Of a stretch of DNA of 21,944 bases, positions 9,377-18,652 are shown one piece after another (position 1 is the stretch's first letter; every line of letters starts with the position of its first letter). The stretch is taken from NCBI GenBank assembly GCA_946481065.1, contig CAMLMA010000014.1:1-21944 (forward strand), given 5' to 3'. The notes under the pieces are model-generated. The model saw only the letters and a list, made by a program, of their open reading frames with translations. It made no database searches and was not told where the DNA came from. Source of the DNA: an uncultured Nitrosomonadales bacterium. Lineage in GTDB: Bacteria; Pseudomonadota; Gammaproteobacteria; Burkholderiales; Methylophilaceae. The translations under genes were made by a program, and so were the position numbers.

Positions 9377-10183
9377 CTAGTGCTTGGCTAGTTTGTCGTG
9401 TTCGATCAAGGCGTAGGCGGAGTGATTGTGGATCGACTCGAAGTTCTCCGATTCCACGATGTAAGCGTCGATGCGCGGTTCGATGTTGAGCTGGGCCGCG
9501 ACGTCCCGCACCATGTCCTCGACGAATTTCGGGTTGTCATAGGCGTGTTCGGTGACGTATTTCTCGTCAGGGCGCTTGAGCAGGCCATAGAGTTCGCTTG
9601 ACGCCTGGCTTTCGACGATACGGATCAAGTCTTCCACCCAGATGAAGTCGTTGATCTTGGCCGTAATGGTGACGTGGGAGCGCTGGTTGTGCGCACCATA
9701 GTTGGAGATCTTCTTCGAGCATGGGCAGAGGCTGGTGACCGGCACCAATACTTTGACCGTGATGTCGAACTTGCCCTTGCGGATCTCGCCGATGAAAGTC
9801 ACCTCATAGTCCAGCAGGCTTTGCACGCCAGAGATGGGAGCCGCCTTGTTGATGAAGTACGGGAACGTCATTTCCACGTGGCCGGATTCAGCTTCCAGGC
9901 GCTTCACCATCTCACGCAGGATGGTTTCGAAGGATTCGACCGAGATCTCGCGTTCGTTCATGTTGAGGATCTCGACGAAACGCGACATGTGCGTGCCCTT
10001 GAAATTATGGGGCAGATGGACATACATGTTGAACATGGCAACGGTATGTTGCACGCCGCCAGATTTGTCCTTGACCTTCACTGGATGGCGGATGGACTTG
10101 ATACCGACCTTGTCGATGGCAAGGTGACGCGTGTCTGGCGTATTCTGGACGTCTTCAATCGTAGGGATGGCTGGCTGATTCAT
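9377..10183 (-). CDS. folE2: GTP cyclohydrolase IB (FolE2)
   Basis: Converts GTP to 7,8-dihydroneopterin triphosphate, the first step of folate (and queuosine precursor) synthesis. The 268-residue protein belongs to the FolE2 type, unrelated in length and motifs to FolE. The active-site stretch [10 protein letters not shown] carries Cys153, which corresponds to the catalytic Cys147 of the Neisseria enzyme. His165 in GAHNQRSH and Glu212 in VTEHAYDNP are the expected partners. It lies 46 bases downstream of dxs on the same strand, with a near-consensus promoter overlapping the dxs stop. No folE (type IA) gene is in the window. Confidence 0.95.
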   Translation of the reverse strand: MNQPAIPTIEDVQNTPDTRHLAIDKVGIKSIRHPVKVKDKSGGVQHTVAMFNMYVHLPHNFKGTHMSRFVEILNMNEREISVESFETILREMVKRLEAESGHVEMTFPYFINKAAPISGVQSLLDYEVTFIGEIRKGKFDITVKVLVPVTSLCPCSKKISNYGAHNQRSHVTITAKINDFIWVEDLIRIVESQASSELYGLLKRPDEKYVTEHAYDNPKFVEDMVRDVAAQLNIEPRIDAYIVESENFESIHNHSAYALIEHDKLAKH

Positions 10184-10220
10184 TAAACTCTCGATGTCAG
10201 GGGATGCTCGATAATAGTTG

Positions 10221-10249
10221 AGTATAACACTAGGTTAATTTTTTCTCAA
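10221..10249 (-). promoter_or_regulatory. Near-consensus sigma-70 promoter for folE2
   Basis: On the minus strand, TTGAGA (10244-10249, 5 of 6) is followed by exactly 17 bases and TATACT (10221-10226, 5 of 6). The -35 box lies in the last codons of dxs and the stop codon lies in the spacer. Transcription would start about 30 bases before the folE2 ATG, giving folE2 expression independent of the upstream isoprenoid genes. Confidence 0.6.
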
Positions 10250-12077
10250 TCGCGGCAACGATGCCGTCTGCATTGAGACCGCAATCGGCCAGCATGGTTT
10301 CATGAACGCCATGTTCGATGAACAGGTCCGGCAGACCCAGACAAAGGGTTTCGACCTCAAGACCTTGAGCTTGCAGTGCTTCCATCACAGCCGCGCCGGC
10401 GCCGCCCATGACGGCATTCTCTTCCACCGTTACGAGCAGGGTGTGCGTCTCTACCAGTGCCCGGATCAGGTCGATATCAAGCGGTTTGACGAATCGCATG
10501 TTCGCTACAGTCACATCCAATCTCTCTGCTGCCTGCATCGCAGGCGCAAGCATGCTGCCAAACGCCAGGATAGCGACTTTGTTGCCGTGCCTCGTGATCT
10601 CACCTTTACCGATCGGGAGCGTCTCCATGGCAGCGTTCACTGCGGCGCCTAGCCCGCTACCGCGCGGATAACGGACGGCGGAAGGCCCTTCATGCCGATA
10701 GGCGGTGTAGAGCATCTGCCGGCATTCATTCTCGTCGCTGGGCGTCATGATCAGCATATTCGGGATGCAGCGCATGTAGCTCAAGTCGAAGCTGCCGGCA
10801 TGGGTGGGTCCGTCAGCACCCACTAGACCGGCGCGGTCAATGGCGAACATGACAGGCAAGTTCTGCAGCGCGATATCGTGGATCAACTGGTCATAAGCGC
10901 GTTGCAGAAACGTCGAATAGATGGCGACAACAGGTTTCAGGCCGTCACAGGCCATGCCGGCGGCAAAAGTCAGCGCATGCTGTTCGGCGATGCCAACATC
11001 GAAAAAACGTTCGGGATAGCGTTCGGCGAATGCATTCATGCCTGAGCCGTCGCACATCGCTGGCGTGATACCGATGAGGCGTTCATCCTGCGCCGCCATA
11101 TCGACTAGCCATTCGCCGAAGACCTGCGTATAGCTCTTCCTGCCGGCCGCGGTGACCGCGCAGCCGTCGGTCGGGTTGAATTTACCGACGCCATGATAGC
11201 GCCCGGGATTCTCTTCTGCCGGCTGATAGCCGCGCCCCTTTTGTGTCGCGACATGAAGGAATTGCGGGCCCTTGAGCTTGCGGATGTTCTGTAGGGTGGC
11301 AATCAGTACGTCGATATCGTGCCCGTCGATCGGCCCGATGTAGTTGAAGCCGAATTCTTCGAACAGCGTGCCAGGGGTCATCATGCCTTTGACATGTTCC
11401 TCGGCGCGCTTGGCGAACTCCAGGACCGGTGGCATCACCCCCAGCACCTTTTCGCTGGAACGACGCATGGTCGTGTAGAAACGGCCCGAAAGCAGTTTCG
11501 CCAGATAATTGTTGAGCGCGCCCACGTTGGGCGAGATCGACATGTCGTTATCGTTGAGGATGACGAGCAGATTCGCGTCCATGGCGCCTGCGTTGTTCAG
11601 GGCTTCGAACGCCATGCCGGCCGTCATCGCCCCATCGCCGATGATGGCGACGGCACGACGCTCGAGGCCGGCGCGCTGGGCGGCGATAGCCATGCCCAAC
11701 GCGGCTGAGATGGAGGTGCTGGAGTGTCCGGTGCCAAAGGTGTCGTATTCGCTTTCGCTGCGGCGTGGAAAACCGGCGATGCCATTGGGTTTGCGCAGAC
11801 CAGTCATGGCCGAGCGGCGGCCAGTAAGGATCTTGTGCGGATAGGTCTGGTGGCCGACATCCCACACCAGTCGGTCATCCGGCGTATTGAATACGTAGTG
11901 GAGTGCGATGGTCAGCTCTACCACGCCAAGGTTGGACGAAAGATGGCCGCCTGTCTGTGAAACGCTATCGATCAGGAACGTCCGCAATTCATGCGCCAGC
12001 TGCGCGAGCTGTTTACGGTCCAGCGTTCTGAGCTGTTCGGGTGAATCGATAGTGTCGAGTAATGGATACATGGTCAT
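10230..12077 (-). CDS. dxs: 1-deoxy-D-xylulose-5-phosphate synthase
   Basis: Condenses pyruvate and glyceraldehyde 3-phosphate to DXP, the first step of the MEP isoprenoid pathway, with thiamine diphosphate (615 residues, normal). Visible motifs are [13 protein letters not shown] with His45, the ThDP-binding [18 protein letters not shown] beginning near 147 and its partner Asn176, and [17 protein letters not shown] with the catalytic Glu. The first ATG overlaps the ispA stop by the four bases ATGA, which argues for translational coupling. A second ATG two codons later (MYPLL...) is the start used in many relatives and remains possible. It sits between ispA and folE2. Confidence 0.97.
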   Translation of the reverse strand: MTMYPLLDTIDSPEQLRTLDRKQLAQLAHELRTFLIDSVSQTGGHLSSNLGVVELTIALHYVFNTPDDRLVWDVGHQTYPHKILTGRRSAMTGLRKPNGIAGFPRRSESEYDTFGTGHSSTSISAALGMAIAAQRAGLERRAVAIIGDGAMTAGMAFEALNNAGAMDANLLVILNDNDMSISPNVGALNNYLAKLLSGRFYTTMRRSSEKVLGVMPPVLEFAKRAEEHVKGMMTPGTLFEEFGFNYIGPIDGHDIDVLIATLQNIRKLKGPQFLHVATQKGRGYQPAEENPGRYHGVGKFNPTDGCAVTAAGRKSYTQVFGEWLVDMAAQDERLIGITPAMCDGSGMNAFAERYPERFFDVGIAEQHALTFAAGMACDGLKPVVAIYSTFLQRAYDQLIHDIALQNLPVMFAIDRAGLVGADGPTHAGSFDLSYMRCIPNMLIMTPSDENECRQMLYTAYRHEGPSAVRYPRGSGLGAAVNAAMETLPIGKGEITRHGNKVAILAFGSMLAPAMQAAERLDVTVANMRFVKPLDIDLIRALVETHTLLVTVEENAVMGGAGAAVMEALQAQGLEVETLCLGLPDLFIEHGVHETMLADCGLNADGIVAAIEKKLT

Positions 12078-12964
12078 GAACTGCGTTGCATGATGAATTG
12101 CGCGAGCTGGCGCAGGCGCAGTGCCTGATCGCCGAAAGCGGCCAGCGGCTCCAGCGCGTTCTGGTAAAGCTCATTGGCCAGCTGCCGCGCACGCTCCAAG
12201 CCCAGGATCGTGACATAGGTCGGCTTGTTGTTGTCGGCATCTTTGCCGGCAGTCTTGCCTAGCGTTGCCGTGTCCGCTTCGGTGTCGAGGATGTCATCGA
12301 CCACCTGGAACGCCAATCCCATCGATTGGGCATAGGTGTCGACCGCCTGCAGCCTTCCGGCATCGTACTCTTCTGCGCAGAGCGCGCCCATGAGCGCAGC
12401 GGCGCGGATCAGTGCCCCGGTCTTGTGGATATGCATATGCTCGAGTTCGGTCTGCGTCAGGCGCTGGCCGACACTGGCGAGATCGATCGCCTGGCCACCG
12501 GCCATGCCGCGAGAGCCGCTGGCGACAGCCAGGGTCTGGACAAGATCGATCTGTCGCCGGGCATCGGCGAATAGCCCGGGCTCGGAGAGCACCTGAAAAG
12601 CCAGCGTCTGCAAGGCATCGCCGACCAGTAATGCAGTGGCATCGTCGTAACGCTTGTGGCATGACGGTTTCCCGCGACGCAGATCGTCATCGTCCATGCA
12701 CGGCATATCGTCATGAACGAGGGAATAGGCGTGGATCAGCTCGACCGCGACAGCGGCGGCGTCCAGCCGGACGATGTCCGCACCGCACAGCGTCCCGGCA
12801 GCATGCGCTAGCAGTGCGCGCACCCGTTTACCGCCACCCAGTACGGCGTAGCGCATGGCTTCATGAAGTCGCTGCGGCGCGATCGTGGCTGCCGGCAAGC
12901 GTGCTGAAAGGGCATCTTCCGTGCGGTTCTGGATGCCAACCGCCCACATTTGAAAATCACTCAT
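12074..12964 (-). CDS. ispA: Short-chain isoprenyl diphosphate synthase (farnesyl diphosphate synthase)
   Basis: Adds isopentenyl diphosphate units to make farnesyl diphosphate, feeding quinone and cell-wall lipid carrier synthesis (296 residues). The first aspartate-rich motif is of the bacterial DDxxxxD type (D85-D86-MPCM-D91, then [12 protein letters not shown]). The second is VVDDILD (D223, D224, D227). GGGKRVRA near 43-50 binds the diphosphate. The gene overlaps xseB by 8 bases upstream and dxs by 4 bases downstream, so the three form one tightly packed operon. The context (xseB-ispA-dxs) favours farnesyl over longer products, but chain length cannot be read with certainty. Confidence 0.94.
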   Translation of the reverse strand: MSDFQMWAVGIQNRTEDALSARLPAATIAPQRLHEAMRYAVLGGGKRVRALLAHAAGTLCGADIVRLDAAAVAVELIHAYSLVHDDMPCMDDDDLRRGKPSCHKRYDDATALLVGDALQTLAFQVLSEPGLFADARRQIDLVQTLAVASGSRGMAGGQAIDLASVGQRLTQTELEHMHIHKTGALIRAAALMGALCAEEYDAGRLQAVDTYAQSMGLAFQVVDDILDTEADTATLGKTAGKDADNNKPTYVTILGLERARQLANELYQNALEPLAAFGDQALRLRQLAQFIMQRSS

Positions 12965-13214
12965 CTTGTTCGGAATAAGGCAGGAGCTTGCCAGCTTCGT
13001 TGAGGATCCGGATCTGCTGGTCGATCTCGGTCAGGGCTTTTTGGCAGGATTGCAGCAGGGCTGTGCCGCGTTGATAGGCCGCCAGCGATTGTTCCAGCGG
13101 CAATTGCCCGGATTCCATCTGGCTGACGATAGCCTCAAGCTCCGACAAGGCGGCTTCGAAGTCTTGGATTTCCTGATCGGACGGTTGTGTCTTTGATTGC
13201 GAATTCTTGCTCAT
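12957..13214 (-). CDS. xseB: Exodeoxyribonuclease VII small subunit
   Basis: An 85-residue helical protein, the small regulatory subunit that assembles with XseA into the single-strand exonuclease. The family pattern is FEAALSELEAIVSQMESG...LPLEQSLAAYQRG at about residues 19-50, followed by a second amphipathic helix. The ATG at 13214 is preferred. A GTG three codons upstream (13223) is in frame and cannot be excluded, since neither has a strong ribosome site. The stop overlaps the ispA start by 8 bases. xseB next to ispA and dxs is a common proteobacterial arrangement. Confidence 0.92.
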   Translation of the reverse strand: MSKNSQSKTQPSDQEIQDFEAALSELEAIVSQMESGQLPLEQSLAAYQRGTALLQSCQKALTEIDQQIRILNEAGKLLPYSEQDE

Positions 13215-13333
13215 GGAAAGCACCGGAAGTGGGGCAGAACCGTAACAAAATCATTGCTAACGGTCAAATTAATAAGGCCTGACTATTCTTGCAAAATCTG
13301 ACATAGTTTACGCTGTAAGCGATTCAACGAGAA

Positions 13334-14794
13334 ATGCTGCATCCTCAACACCGGAATATCCCTGACATGGGCGACGACCTGATACCTTCCATCTTACCCG
13401 ACAGCCTCGCCGCTCTGCGCGCTGAAACCACCAAGCTGACCACGCATCCGGCTAGCCCTGCCTTGCTGAGTGAAGCGGAAGCGAACGCCAAAGCTCCGCT
13501 GCAAGCGCTCGTGGCATATTACGTCACCGCGGACCGGCTCGCGTTCGAGCTCGAAGACCAGCTTTGGTTGGTAGTCAATCGCTACCTCAAGTACATGATA
13601 CAGGGCGCCGATGCTTTGCTGAAATCGGCGGGAGAGACGTCCATGGCGTTCATGGCCGGCACTCTGGCACTCAAGGTCGAGTGCATGGCGACGATGGCGA
13701 AATGGCATTATTTACGTTATCGGCCGCTACCGGCCAATTTCTGGCGGCACATGCACACCGCCTATGCACAATCAGAAACCATGCATGCCGAAGAGAAGTC
13801 GGCGGCCCACACGGTTATCCGCACGCGTTATCTGCAGGCGCTGCTGCTCGACAGCATCAATCGCAGCAATATGCAAAAGCAAGAGATCGCACACATCGAT
13901 GGCTGGCTGGCAGCGTGCTGCCAGAGCATCACGCTTGATCGCCAATGTAACGAGCTTAAGCATCTGCTGTTCGTGGATCTGACCAGCGATCGCAGCGCAC
14001 AGCGCATACGTGAATTCTCCACTGACGCGCACTGTCGCTACTGGAGCATGGAAACCATCATCGCGCAGCTGGTCGATATGCGCATTCAGATCGAGCAGGG
14101 CGTGACCCCGGCGATCTTCTCCCGGGAGACGGGCTTGCCCAATGCCCGGCGATTACTCGATCAATTGTCGGCAGAATGGTCATACCAGAATTACAAACGT
14201 CAGCGCCGGACCGATAGCCGCGAGGAAGTGACCAAGCTCGCGCAGGTGGTCCATGGCCTGATGAACGTCTGCCAGCATGTGAAGAACAACGCTTTCAACC
14301 AGTTCGGTGCGCCCATGCGCAATCTGTTCCGCCCTGAAAGCAGTTGGCGCATCGAAAATGAGAGCAAGTTCGGGTTCGGCGCACAGGTCAATGCCGGCAT
14401 GAACCTCTGGCTCAAGCCCGGTTGCCTGGTCTCACTGGACTATGAAATGAATCCGGACATGATCGTAGTCGGTGTTGTGCGTAACCTCAAGCAGTTGGCG
14501 GGTAGCGATTGCTATGCTGGCATCGAGGTGTTGAGCCATACGCCGGCCTACGTTACTCTGCGCGCGGTTGACGATGACCTCGTGACGACGGCTTCTCCCG
14601 CCCTGTATCTTGCCAGAGACGAGGAACGTCAGCGGCCGGCGAGCCTGATCATGGCGATCTACGACTATGTGGCACAAGGCCAATATGTAGTGAAGATGGC
14701 GGACCAGCCTTACCAGGCGACACTGGGCGAATTGATGGAGCAACAGGAGGACTGGGTCCGGGTCGCTGTCAGCATCGTGCGCACCCCGCTCTAA
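13334..14794 (+). CDS. Large hypothetical protein with C-terminal PilZ-like domain
   Basis: A 486-residue protein with no signal peptide or membrane segment. Residues 1-280 are mostly helical with no fold I recognise. The C-terminal part carries features of a divergent PilZ (c-di-GMP-binding) domain: an arginine cluster QRRTDSREEV (R292-x3-R296), then WRIENESKFGFGAQV containing N342-x-S344-x2-G347, then a beta-rich stretch LWLKPGCLVSLDY...VVGVVRNLKQ...YAGIEVL. The spacing between the Arg pair and the NxSxxG motif (about 45 residues) is longer than usual. The start at 13334 is uncertain; an in-frame ATG at 13367 is possible. It is divergent from xseB across 110 AT-rich bases and converges on the esterase with 6 bases between stops. 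Confidence 0.6.
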   Translation: MLHPQHRNIPDMGDDLIPSILPDSLAALRAETTKLTTHPASPALLSEAEANAKAPLQALVAYYVTADRLAFELEDQLWLVVNRYLKYMIQGADALLKSAGETSMAFMAGTLALKVECMATMAKWHYLRYRPLPANFWRHMHTAYAQSETMHAEEKSAAHTVIRTRYLQALLLDSINRSNMQKQEIAHIDGWLAACCQSITLDRQCNELKHLLFVDLTSDRSAQRIREFSTDAHCRYWSMETIIAQLVDMRIQIEQGVTPAIFSRETGLPNARRLLDQLSAEWSYQNYKRQRRTDSREEVTKLAQVVHGLMNVCQHVKNNAFNQFGAPMRNLFRPESSWRIENESKFGFGAQVNAGMNLWLKPGCLVSLDYEMNPDMIVVGVVRNLKQLAGSDCYAGIEVLSHTPAYVTLRAVDDDLVTTASPALYLARDEERQRPASLIMAIYDYVAQGQYVVKMADQPYQATLGELMEQQEDWVRVAVSIVRTPL

Positions 14795-14800
14795 GTAAGC

Positions 14801-15469
14801 CTACCGGCCGTCCAATTGCAATACTGAGCACAGAAACTGCCGGATATCCAAGATCTCGGGTTCACAGACGGTATGCGCCATCGGATACTCATGCCACTCC
14901 AGAGCATAGTGATGTAGCTTCAGGGCATCACGCGAGAGCAGGCAGGTTTCCAGCCGGATGACCTCATCGAACGTACCGTGCGCCATGAAGATGGGGATGT
15001 TCGCATTGGCGTCGCTCGCTTCCTCGGTGAGTGACGATCTCAGCGGTAGATAGGTCGATAGCGCGATGATGCCGGCTAATCTGGTTGGCCGGCGCAGGGC
15101 GGTATGTAGCGCTATCGCGCCCCCTTGGGAGAATCCGGCAAGCACGATGCGCTCGGCGGGGATGCCGCGTGCCATTTCCTGGTCGATCAAGGCGTCGATC
15201 TGCACACGGCTTTGACCGATGCCTGCGACATCCTGCTTGCTGGAGGCATCCAACCCATACAAGTCATACCATGCCGGCATGATGTAGCCATGATTGAGGG
15301 TGACGGCCCGCCTGGGCGCATGCGGCAGGATGAACCGGGTCGATGGCAGGCCCAGCATCTCGACCACGGGGGCGAAATCGTGCCCGTCCGCACCCAGTCC
15401 ATGCAGCCATATCACACTACTGTCAGCCGCGTTGGCGGTATTGACCTCCAGGGTTTCTAGCGCTTGCAA
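14801..15469 (-). CDS. Carboxylesterase / lysophospholipase-like alpha/beta hydrolase
   Basis: This 222-residue serine hydrolase of the Abhydrolase_2 (carboxylesterase/phospholipase) family probably hydrolyses short acyl esters in the cytoplasm. Motifs are VIWLHGLGADGHDF near the N-terminus and GFSQGG with nucleophile Ser114. Asp168 in HGTFDEV and His199 in PMAHTV complete the triad. The start is placed at a TTG (15469-15467), because a perfect AGGAGAG lies 5 bases upstream and the resulting N-terminus (M-QALETLEVN) matches the family. The longer frame to the ATG at 15520 adds 17 charged residues and has no such site. It is divergent from the cyclase gene. Confidence 0.88.
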   Translation of the reverse strand: MQALETLEVNTANAADSSVIWLHGLGADGHDFAPVVEMLGLPSTRFILPHAPRRAVTLNHGYIMPAWYDLYGLDASSKQDVAGIGQSRVQIDALIDQEMARGIPAERIVLAGFSQGGAIALHTALRRPTRLAGIIALSTYLPLRSSLTEEASDANANIPIFMAHGTFDEVIRLETCLLSRDALKLHHYALEWHEYPMAHTVCEPEILDIRQFLCSVLQLDGR

Positions 15470-15474
15470 ACGTT

Positions 15475-15481
15475 CTCTCCT
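15475..15481 (-). promoter_or_regulatory. Shine-Dalgarno site that selects a TTG start for the esterase
   Basis: AGGAGAG on the minus strand is 5 bases before the in-frame TTG at 15469. It lies inside the longer open frame, which is the main reason to prefer the shorter protein. Confidence 0.65.
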
Positions 15482-15552
15482 CAGGCTTCGCTCGTATTCT
15501 GACACGCAATGCCGGATCATCGGCCATTCGCAGCATTTTCGCGTGCTATTAA

Positions 15553-15570
15553 ATCCGGAAAAATTCGGAT
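15553..15570. promoter_or_regulatory. Inverted repeat in the esterase/cyclase divergent region
   Basis: ATCCG-N8-CGGAT (arms 15553-15557 and 15566-15570, AT-rich centre) sits about 50 bases before the cyclase start in a 149-base divergent region. It has the form of an operator for a dimeric regulator, but no regulator is identifiable and it is unlike the CRP consensus. No convincing -35/-10 pair was found nearby. Confidence 0.3.
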
Positions 15571-15618
15571 ATGCTTGATGAAAATCAGGGAATTACAAAC
15601 TTATAACAAATAGATTCT

Positions 15619-17850
15619 ATGAGATTTCCCGAATCATTCCGTCGCCATGGGGTACGCATCGGTTTGAGCATCGCCGTTCTGGTGATGCTTTTGCTGAATA
15701 CAACCGGCATCCTCCATCTGGGGTTCATCGATAGGCTGGAGAACTTCACTTACGACGTGCGGCTCAATCTTATGATGCCGTCCACGCTCGATCAACGCAT
15801 CGTCATTGTCGATATCGACGAAAAAAGCCTGCAGGAACAAGGGCGCTGGCCATGGGGGCGCAACAAACTCGCCCGGATGCTGGACAATCTGTTCGACGAA
15901 TACAAGGTCAAGGTCGTGGGCTTTGACGTCGTCTTCGCGGAAAAGGACGACAGTTCCGGTCTAAAAAACCTGGAAGCCCTCGGTGAGCAGCAACTCAAAT
16001 CGGACACTAACTTTCATGCCCTGGTCGACCAGCTAAGGCCCGCACTCGATTATGACCAGGTGTTCGCCAAAAGCATCAAGGGTCGGAATGTCGTGCTCGG
16101 GTTCTACTTCCTGCCGCAGGGACGTACTCAAACTTCTGGTGTACTGCCGCCGCCTTCATTCGTCGACGGCAGTTTCAAGGGCAAGAACATCGCTTTCAAT
16201 GTCGCAGAGGGCTATGGCGCCAATCTGCCAGTCCTCCAGCAAAATGCCATCGCTGCCGGGCATTTCAATCCAGACCCGGACGAAGACGGCATCTCACGCA
16301 AAGTGCCCATGGTCATGGCCTTCCAGGGGAAATACTACGAGTCCTTGTCGATGGCGGTGGCGCGGGTCGCGCTGGGCGTGGATAAACCACAGGCCGGCTT
16401 CGCGAACGGCCTGGGTGTCGACACCAAGTACGCCGGGCTCGAATGGCTCAAGCTTGGCGACAAACGTATCCCGGTCGATGAGAACGTTGCCTCGCTGATC
16501 CCCTATCGCGGCAAGCAGGGGAGCTTCCCCTATGTTTCGGCGACAGACGTGTTGAACGGTAAGGTCTCTCCCGAGATCCTCAAGGATCGTATCGTGCTTA
16601 TCGGTACCACTGCGCCGGGTCTCATGGATTTGCGCGCGACACCGGTGCAGAACGTCTATGCGGGGGTAGAGATTCACGCCAACATGATCGCGGGGATCCT
16701 TGACCAGAATATCAAGGAGCGCCCCGGATATACCCTGGGTGCTGAATTCGTCATGCTCTTGCTGGCAGGATTGCTGCTAGCCGTTTTGTTGCCCATGCTC
16801 AATCCGCTGTGGGCGACCGCACTCGCTGCCGGCATCCTGACGGTATCTGTCCTGTTCAATCTGGTGATCTGGCAAATGGGCAATCTGGTCTTGCCGCTGG
16901 CCCCGATCTTGCTCATGATCGTACTGATCTACGTACTCAACATGTCCTACGGGTTTTTTGTGGAGTCACGCGGTAAGCGCCAGCTGGCTGGCCTCTTTGG
17001 TCAATATGTACCACCCGAACTGGTCGACGAGATGTCGAGGGACCCGGATGCCTTCAGTCTTGAAGGCGAGAGCCGCGAATTGACGGTTCTGTTCTCCGAT
17101 GTGCGGGGTTTCACCACGATCTCGGAGGGTCTGGACCCCAAGGCGCTGACACAATTGATGAATGAGTTCCTGACGCCCATGACCCATGTGATCCACCATA
17201 ATCGCGGTACGATCGACAAATATATGGGAGATGCCATCATGGCGTTCTGGGGAGCGCCGCTGGATGATCCGGATCACGCTGCCCATGCGGTCAAGGCCGG
17301 GATGGAGATGATTCAGAGTCTTGCCGAGTTACAGAAGGTTTTCAGTGCGAAAGGCTGGCCAGAGATCAAGATCGGGGTCGGCCTGAATACCGGCGAGATG
17401 ACCGTGGGCAATATGGGTTCGGAGTTTCGCATGGCCTATACGGTGATGGGCGATGCAGTGAACCTGGGTTCGCGCCTGGAAAGCCTGACCAAGAACTATG
17501 GGGTGTACATGATCGTCAGTGAATTCACCAAGCAAAAGGCGCCGGCATACCTGTATCGCGAACTGGATATCGTCCGCGTCAAGGGTAAGGACGAACCAGT
17601 CGCGATCTACGAGCCGGTATGCCTAATGGGCGAGGAAGACAAGGCCACCAAGGATGAACTCAAGCTCTACCGCGAGACCCTAAAGCTTTACCGTAGCCAG
17701 AATTGGGACCTGGCGGAACTGCAGTTCCTGAATCTGCATAAAATGTATGGACGATATCTGTATCAGATGTATGCGGAACGTGTTGCCTTTTTCCGGCAGA
17801 ACCCTCCCGGCACCGACTGGGATGGCGTGTTCACCTACCAGACCAAATGA
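15619..17850 (+). CDS. CHASE2-domain class III adenylate cyclase
   Basis: A 743-residue membrane protein predicted to sense an extracytoplasmic signal and make cAMP. Order: one N-terminal membrane segment (about 13-34), a large periplasmic CHASE2 domain (about 40-365), three membrane segments (about 373-446), and a cytoplasmic class III cyclase domain (about 485-665). Metal-binding aspartates are D494 (FSDVRGFTT) and D538 (DKYMGDAIMAFWG). Adenine-type recognition is suggested by K534 and T608 (YTVMGD), and transition-state residues N615 and R619 (VNLGSRLE) are present, so the catalytic set is complete. A C-terminal helical tail ends WDGVFTYQTK, as is usual for this group. A phosphodiesterase gene follows after 12 bases and a cyclic-nucleotide-binding gene after that. 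Guanylate cyclase activity is less likely. Confidence 0.92.
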   Translation: MRFPESFRRHGVRIGLSIAVLVMLLLNTTGILHLGFIDRLENFTYDVRLNLMMPSTLDQRIVIVDIDEKSLQEQGRWPWGRNKLARMLDNLFDEYKVKVVGFDVVFAEKDDSSGLKNLEALGEQQLKSDTNFHALVDQLRPALDYDQVFAKSIKGRNVVLGFYFLPQGRTQTSGVLPPPSFVDGSFKGKNIAFNVAEGYGANLPVLQQNAIAAGHFNPDPDEDGISRKVPMVMAFQGKYYESLSMAVARVALGVDKPQAGFANGLGVDTKYAGLEWLKLGDKRIPVDENVASLIPYRGKQGSFPYVSATDVLNGKVSPEILKDRIVLIGTTAPGLMDLRATPVQNVYAGVEIHANMIAGILDQNIKERPGYTLGAEFVMLLLAGLLLAVLLPMLNPLWATALAAGILTVSVLFNLVIWQMGNLVLPLAPILLMIVLIYVLNMSYGFFVESRGKRQLAGLFGQYVPPELVDEMSRDPDAFSLEGESRELTVLFSDVRGFTTISEGLDPKALTQLMNEFLTPMTHVIHHNRGTIDKYMGDAIMAFWGAPLDDPDHAAHAVKAGMEMIQSLAELQKVFSAKGWPEIKIGVGLNTGEMTVGNMGSEFRMAYTVMGDAVNLGSRLESLTKNYGVYMIVSEFTKQKAPAYLYRELDIVRVKGKDEPVAIYEPVCLMGEEDKATKDELKLYRETLKLYRSQNWDLAELQFLNLHKMYGRYLYQMYAERVAFFRQNPPGTDWDGVFTYQTK

Positions 17851-17862
17851 GCGGGAGCGATG

Positions 17863-18633
17863 ATGCGGGTTAAGGTGCTAGGTTGCAGTGGCGGTATTGG
17901 CGGCATACTCAGAACCACCGGGTTTCTGGTGGATAACGATATCCTGCTGGATGCGGGTACAGGTGTCGGCGACCTTTCGATCGAACAACTGGTTGAGATC
18001 GACCATATCTTCATCACACATTCCCACCTGGATCACATTGCCTCGATCCCGCTATTGGTGGATACAGTGTTCGGCATGCGTCAGCACCCAGTCTATGTGC
18101 ATGCGACTGCAGAGACATGGGCCATCCTCAAGGAGCATGTGTTCAACTGGAAAGTCTGGCCCGACTTTACGGTCATCCCTGATGCGCAGAACCCCTTCCT
18201 GATCTGGAAAGAAGTGAAGATCGGCGAGACGGTGGACCTATCCGGCCGCAGGTTCACGCCCATTCCCGCCAATCATGTGGTGCCGGCGGTGGGCTATCAT
18301 CTGGAAGGCAGCAAAAGCAGTATGCTGTTCACGGGGGACACCACGACATGCGATGCGATATGGGAATACGCCAACCATATCACTAACCTCAAGTATCTGA
18401 TCATCGAGACAGCATTCAGCAACGCTGAACTCGAGTTGGCGCGTATGTCCAAGCATTTCTGCCCCTCTTTGCTGATCGAGGAGCTGGCCAAGCTCAGGTT
18501 TGAACCATTGCCGCGCATCTATATCACCCATCTGAAGCCTGGCGAAGGAGAGCTCATCATGCGCGAGATCGAGACCGATGCCTATGAGTTCAACGCGCGC
18601 CCACTCTACAATGGGCATATCTTTGAATTATGA
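17863..18633 (+). CDS. Metallo-beta-lactamase-fold 3',5'-cyclic-nucleotide phosphodiesterase (class II-like)
   Basis: A 256-residue cytoplasmic hydrolase predicted to break down cAMP. The dinuclear metal site is complete: HSHLDH (H53, H55, D57, H58), H138 (ANHVV), D159 (TGDTT) and H223 (ITHLKPG). The sequence HSHLDHIAS closely follows the class II phosphodiesterase signature HxHLDH-[LIVM]-x-[GS], although the next positions diverge (a Pro replaces an aliphatic residue). GGGAG at 17853-17857 fits the second of two consecutive ATGs (17863) better than the first (17860). It lies 12 bases after the cyclase and 19 bases before the cyclic-nucleotide-binding gene, and this context strengthens the cAMP assignment. 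RNase Z-type or other MBL hydrolase activity is the main alternative. Confidence 0.8.
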   Translation: MRVKVLGCSGGIGGILRTTGFLVDNDILLDAGTGVGDLSIEQLVEIDHIFITHSHLDHIASIPLLVDTVFGMRQHPVYVHATAETWAILKEHVFNWKVWPDFTVIPDAQNPFLIWKEVKIGETVDLSGRRFTPIPANHVVPAVGYHLEGSKSSMLFTGDTTTCDAIWEYANHITNLKYLIIETAFSNAELELARMSKHFCPSLLIEELAKLRFEPLPRIYITHLKPGEGELIMREIETDAYEFNARPLYNGHIFEL

Positions 18634-18652
18634 GTCGTGAAAGCTGCTGTAG

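Noticed and set aside
9674..10186. Plus-strand open frame (170 codons) opposite folE2
   Set aside because: Shadow of folE2, which is certain from its catalytic motif.
15575..15607. TTGATG and TATAAC before the cyclase gene as a promoter
   Set aside because: The spacer is 21 bases, outside the usual 16-18; kept out of the features.
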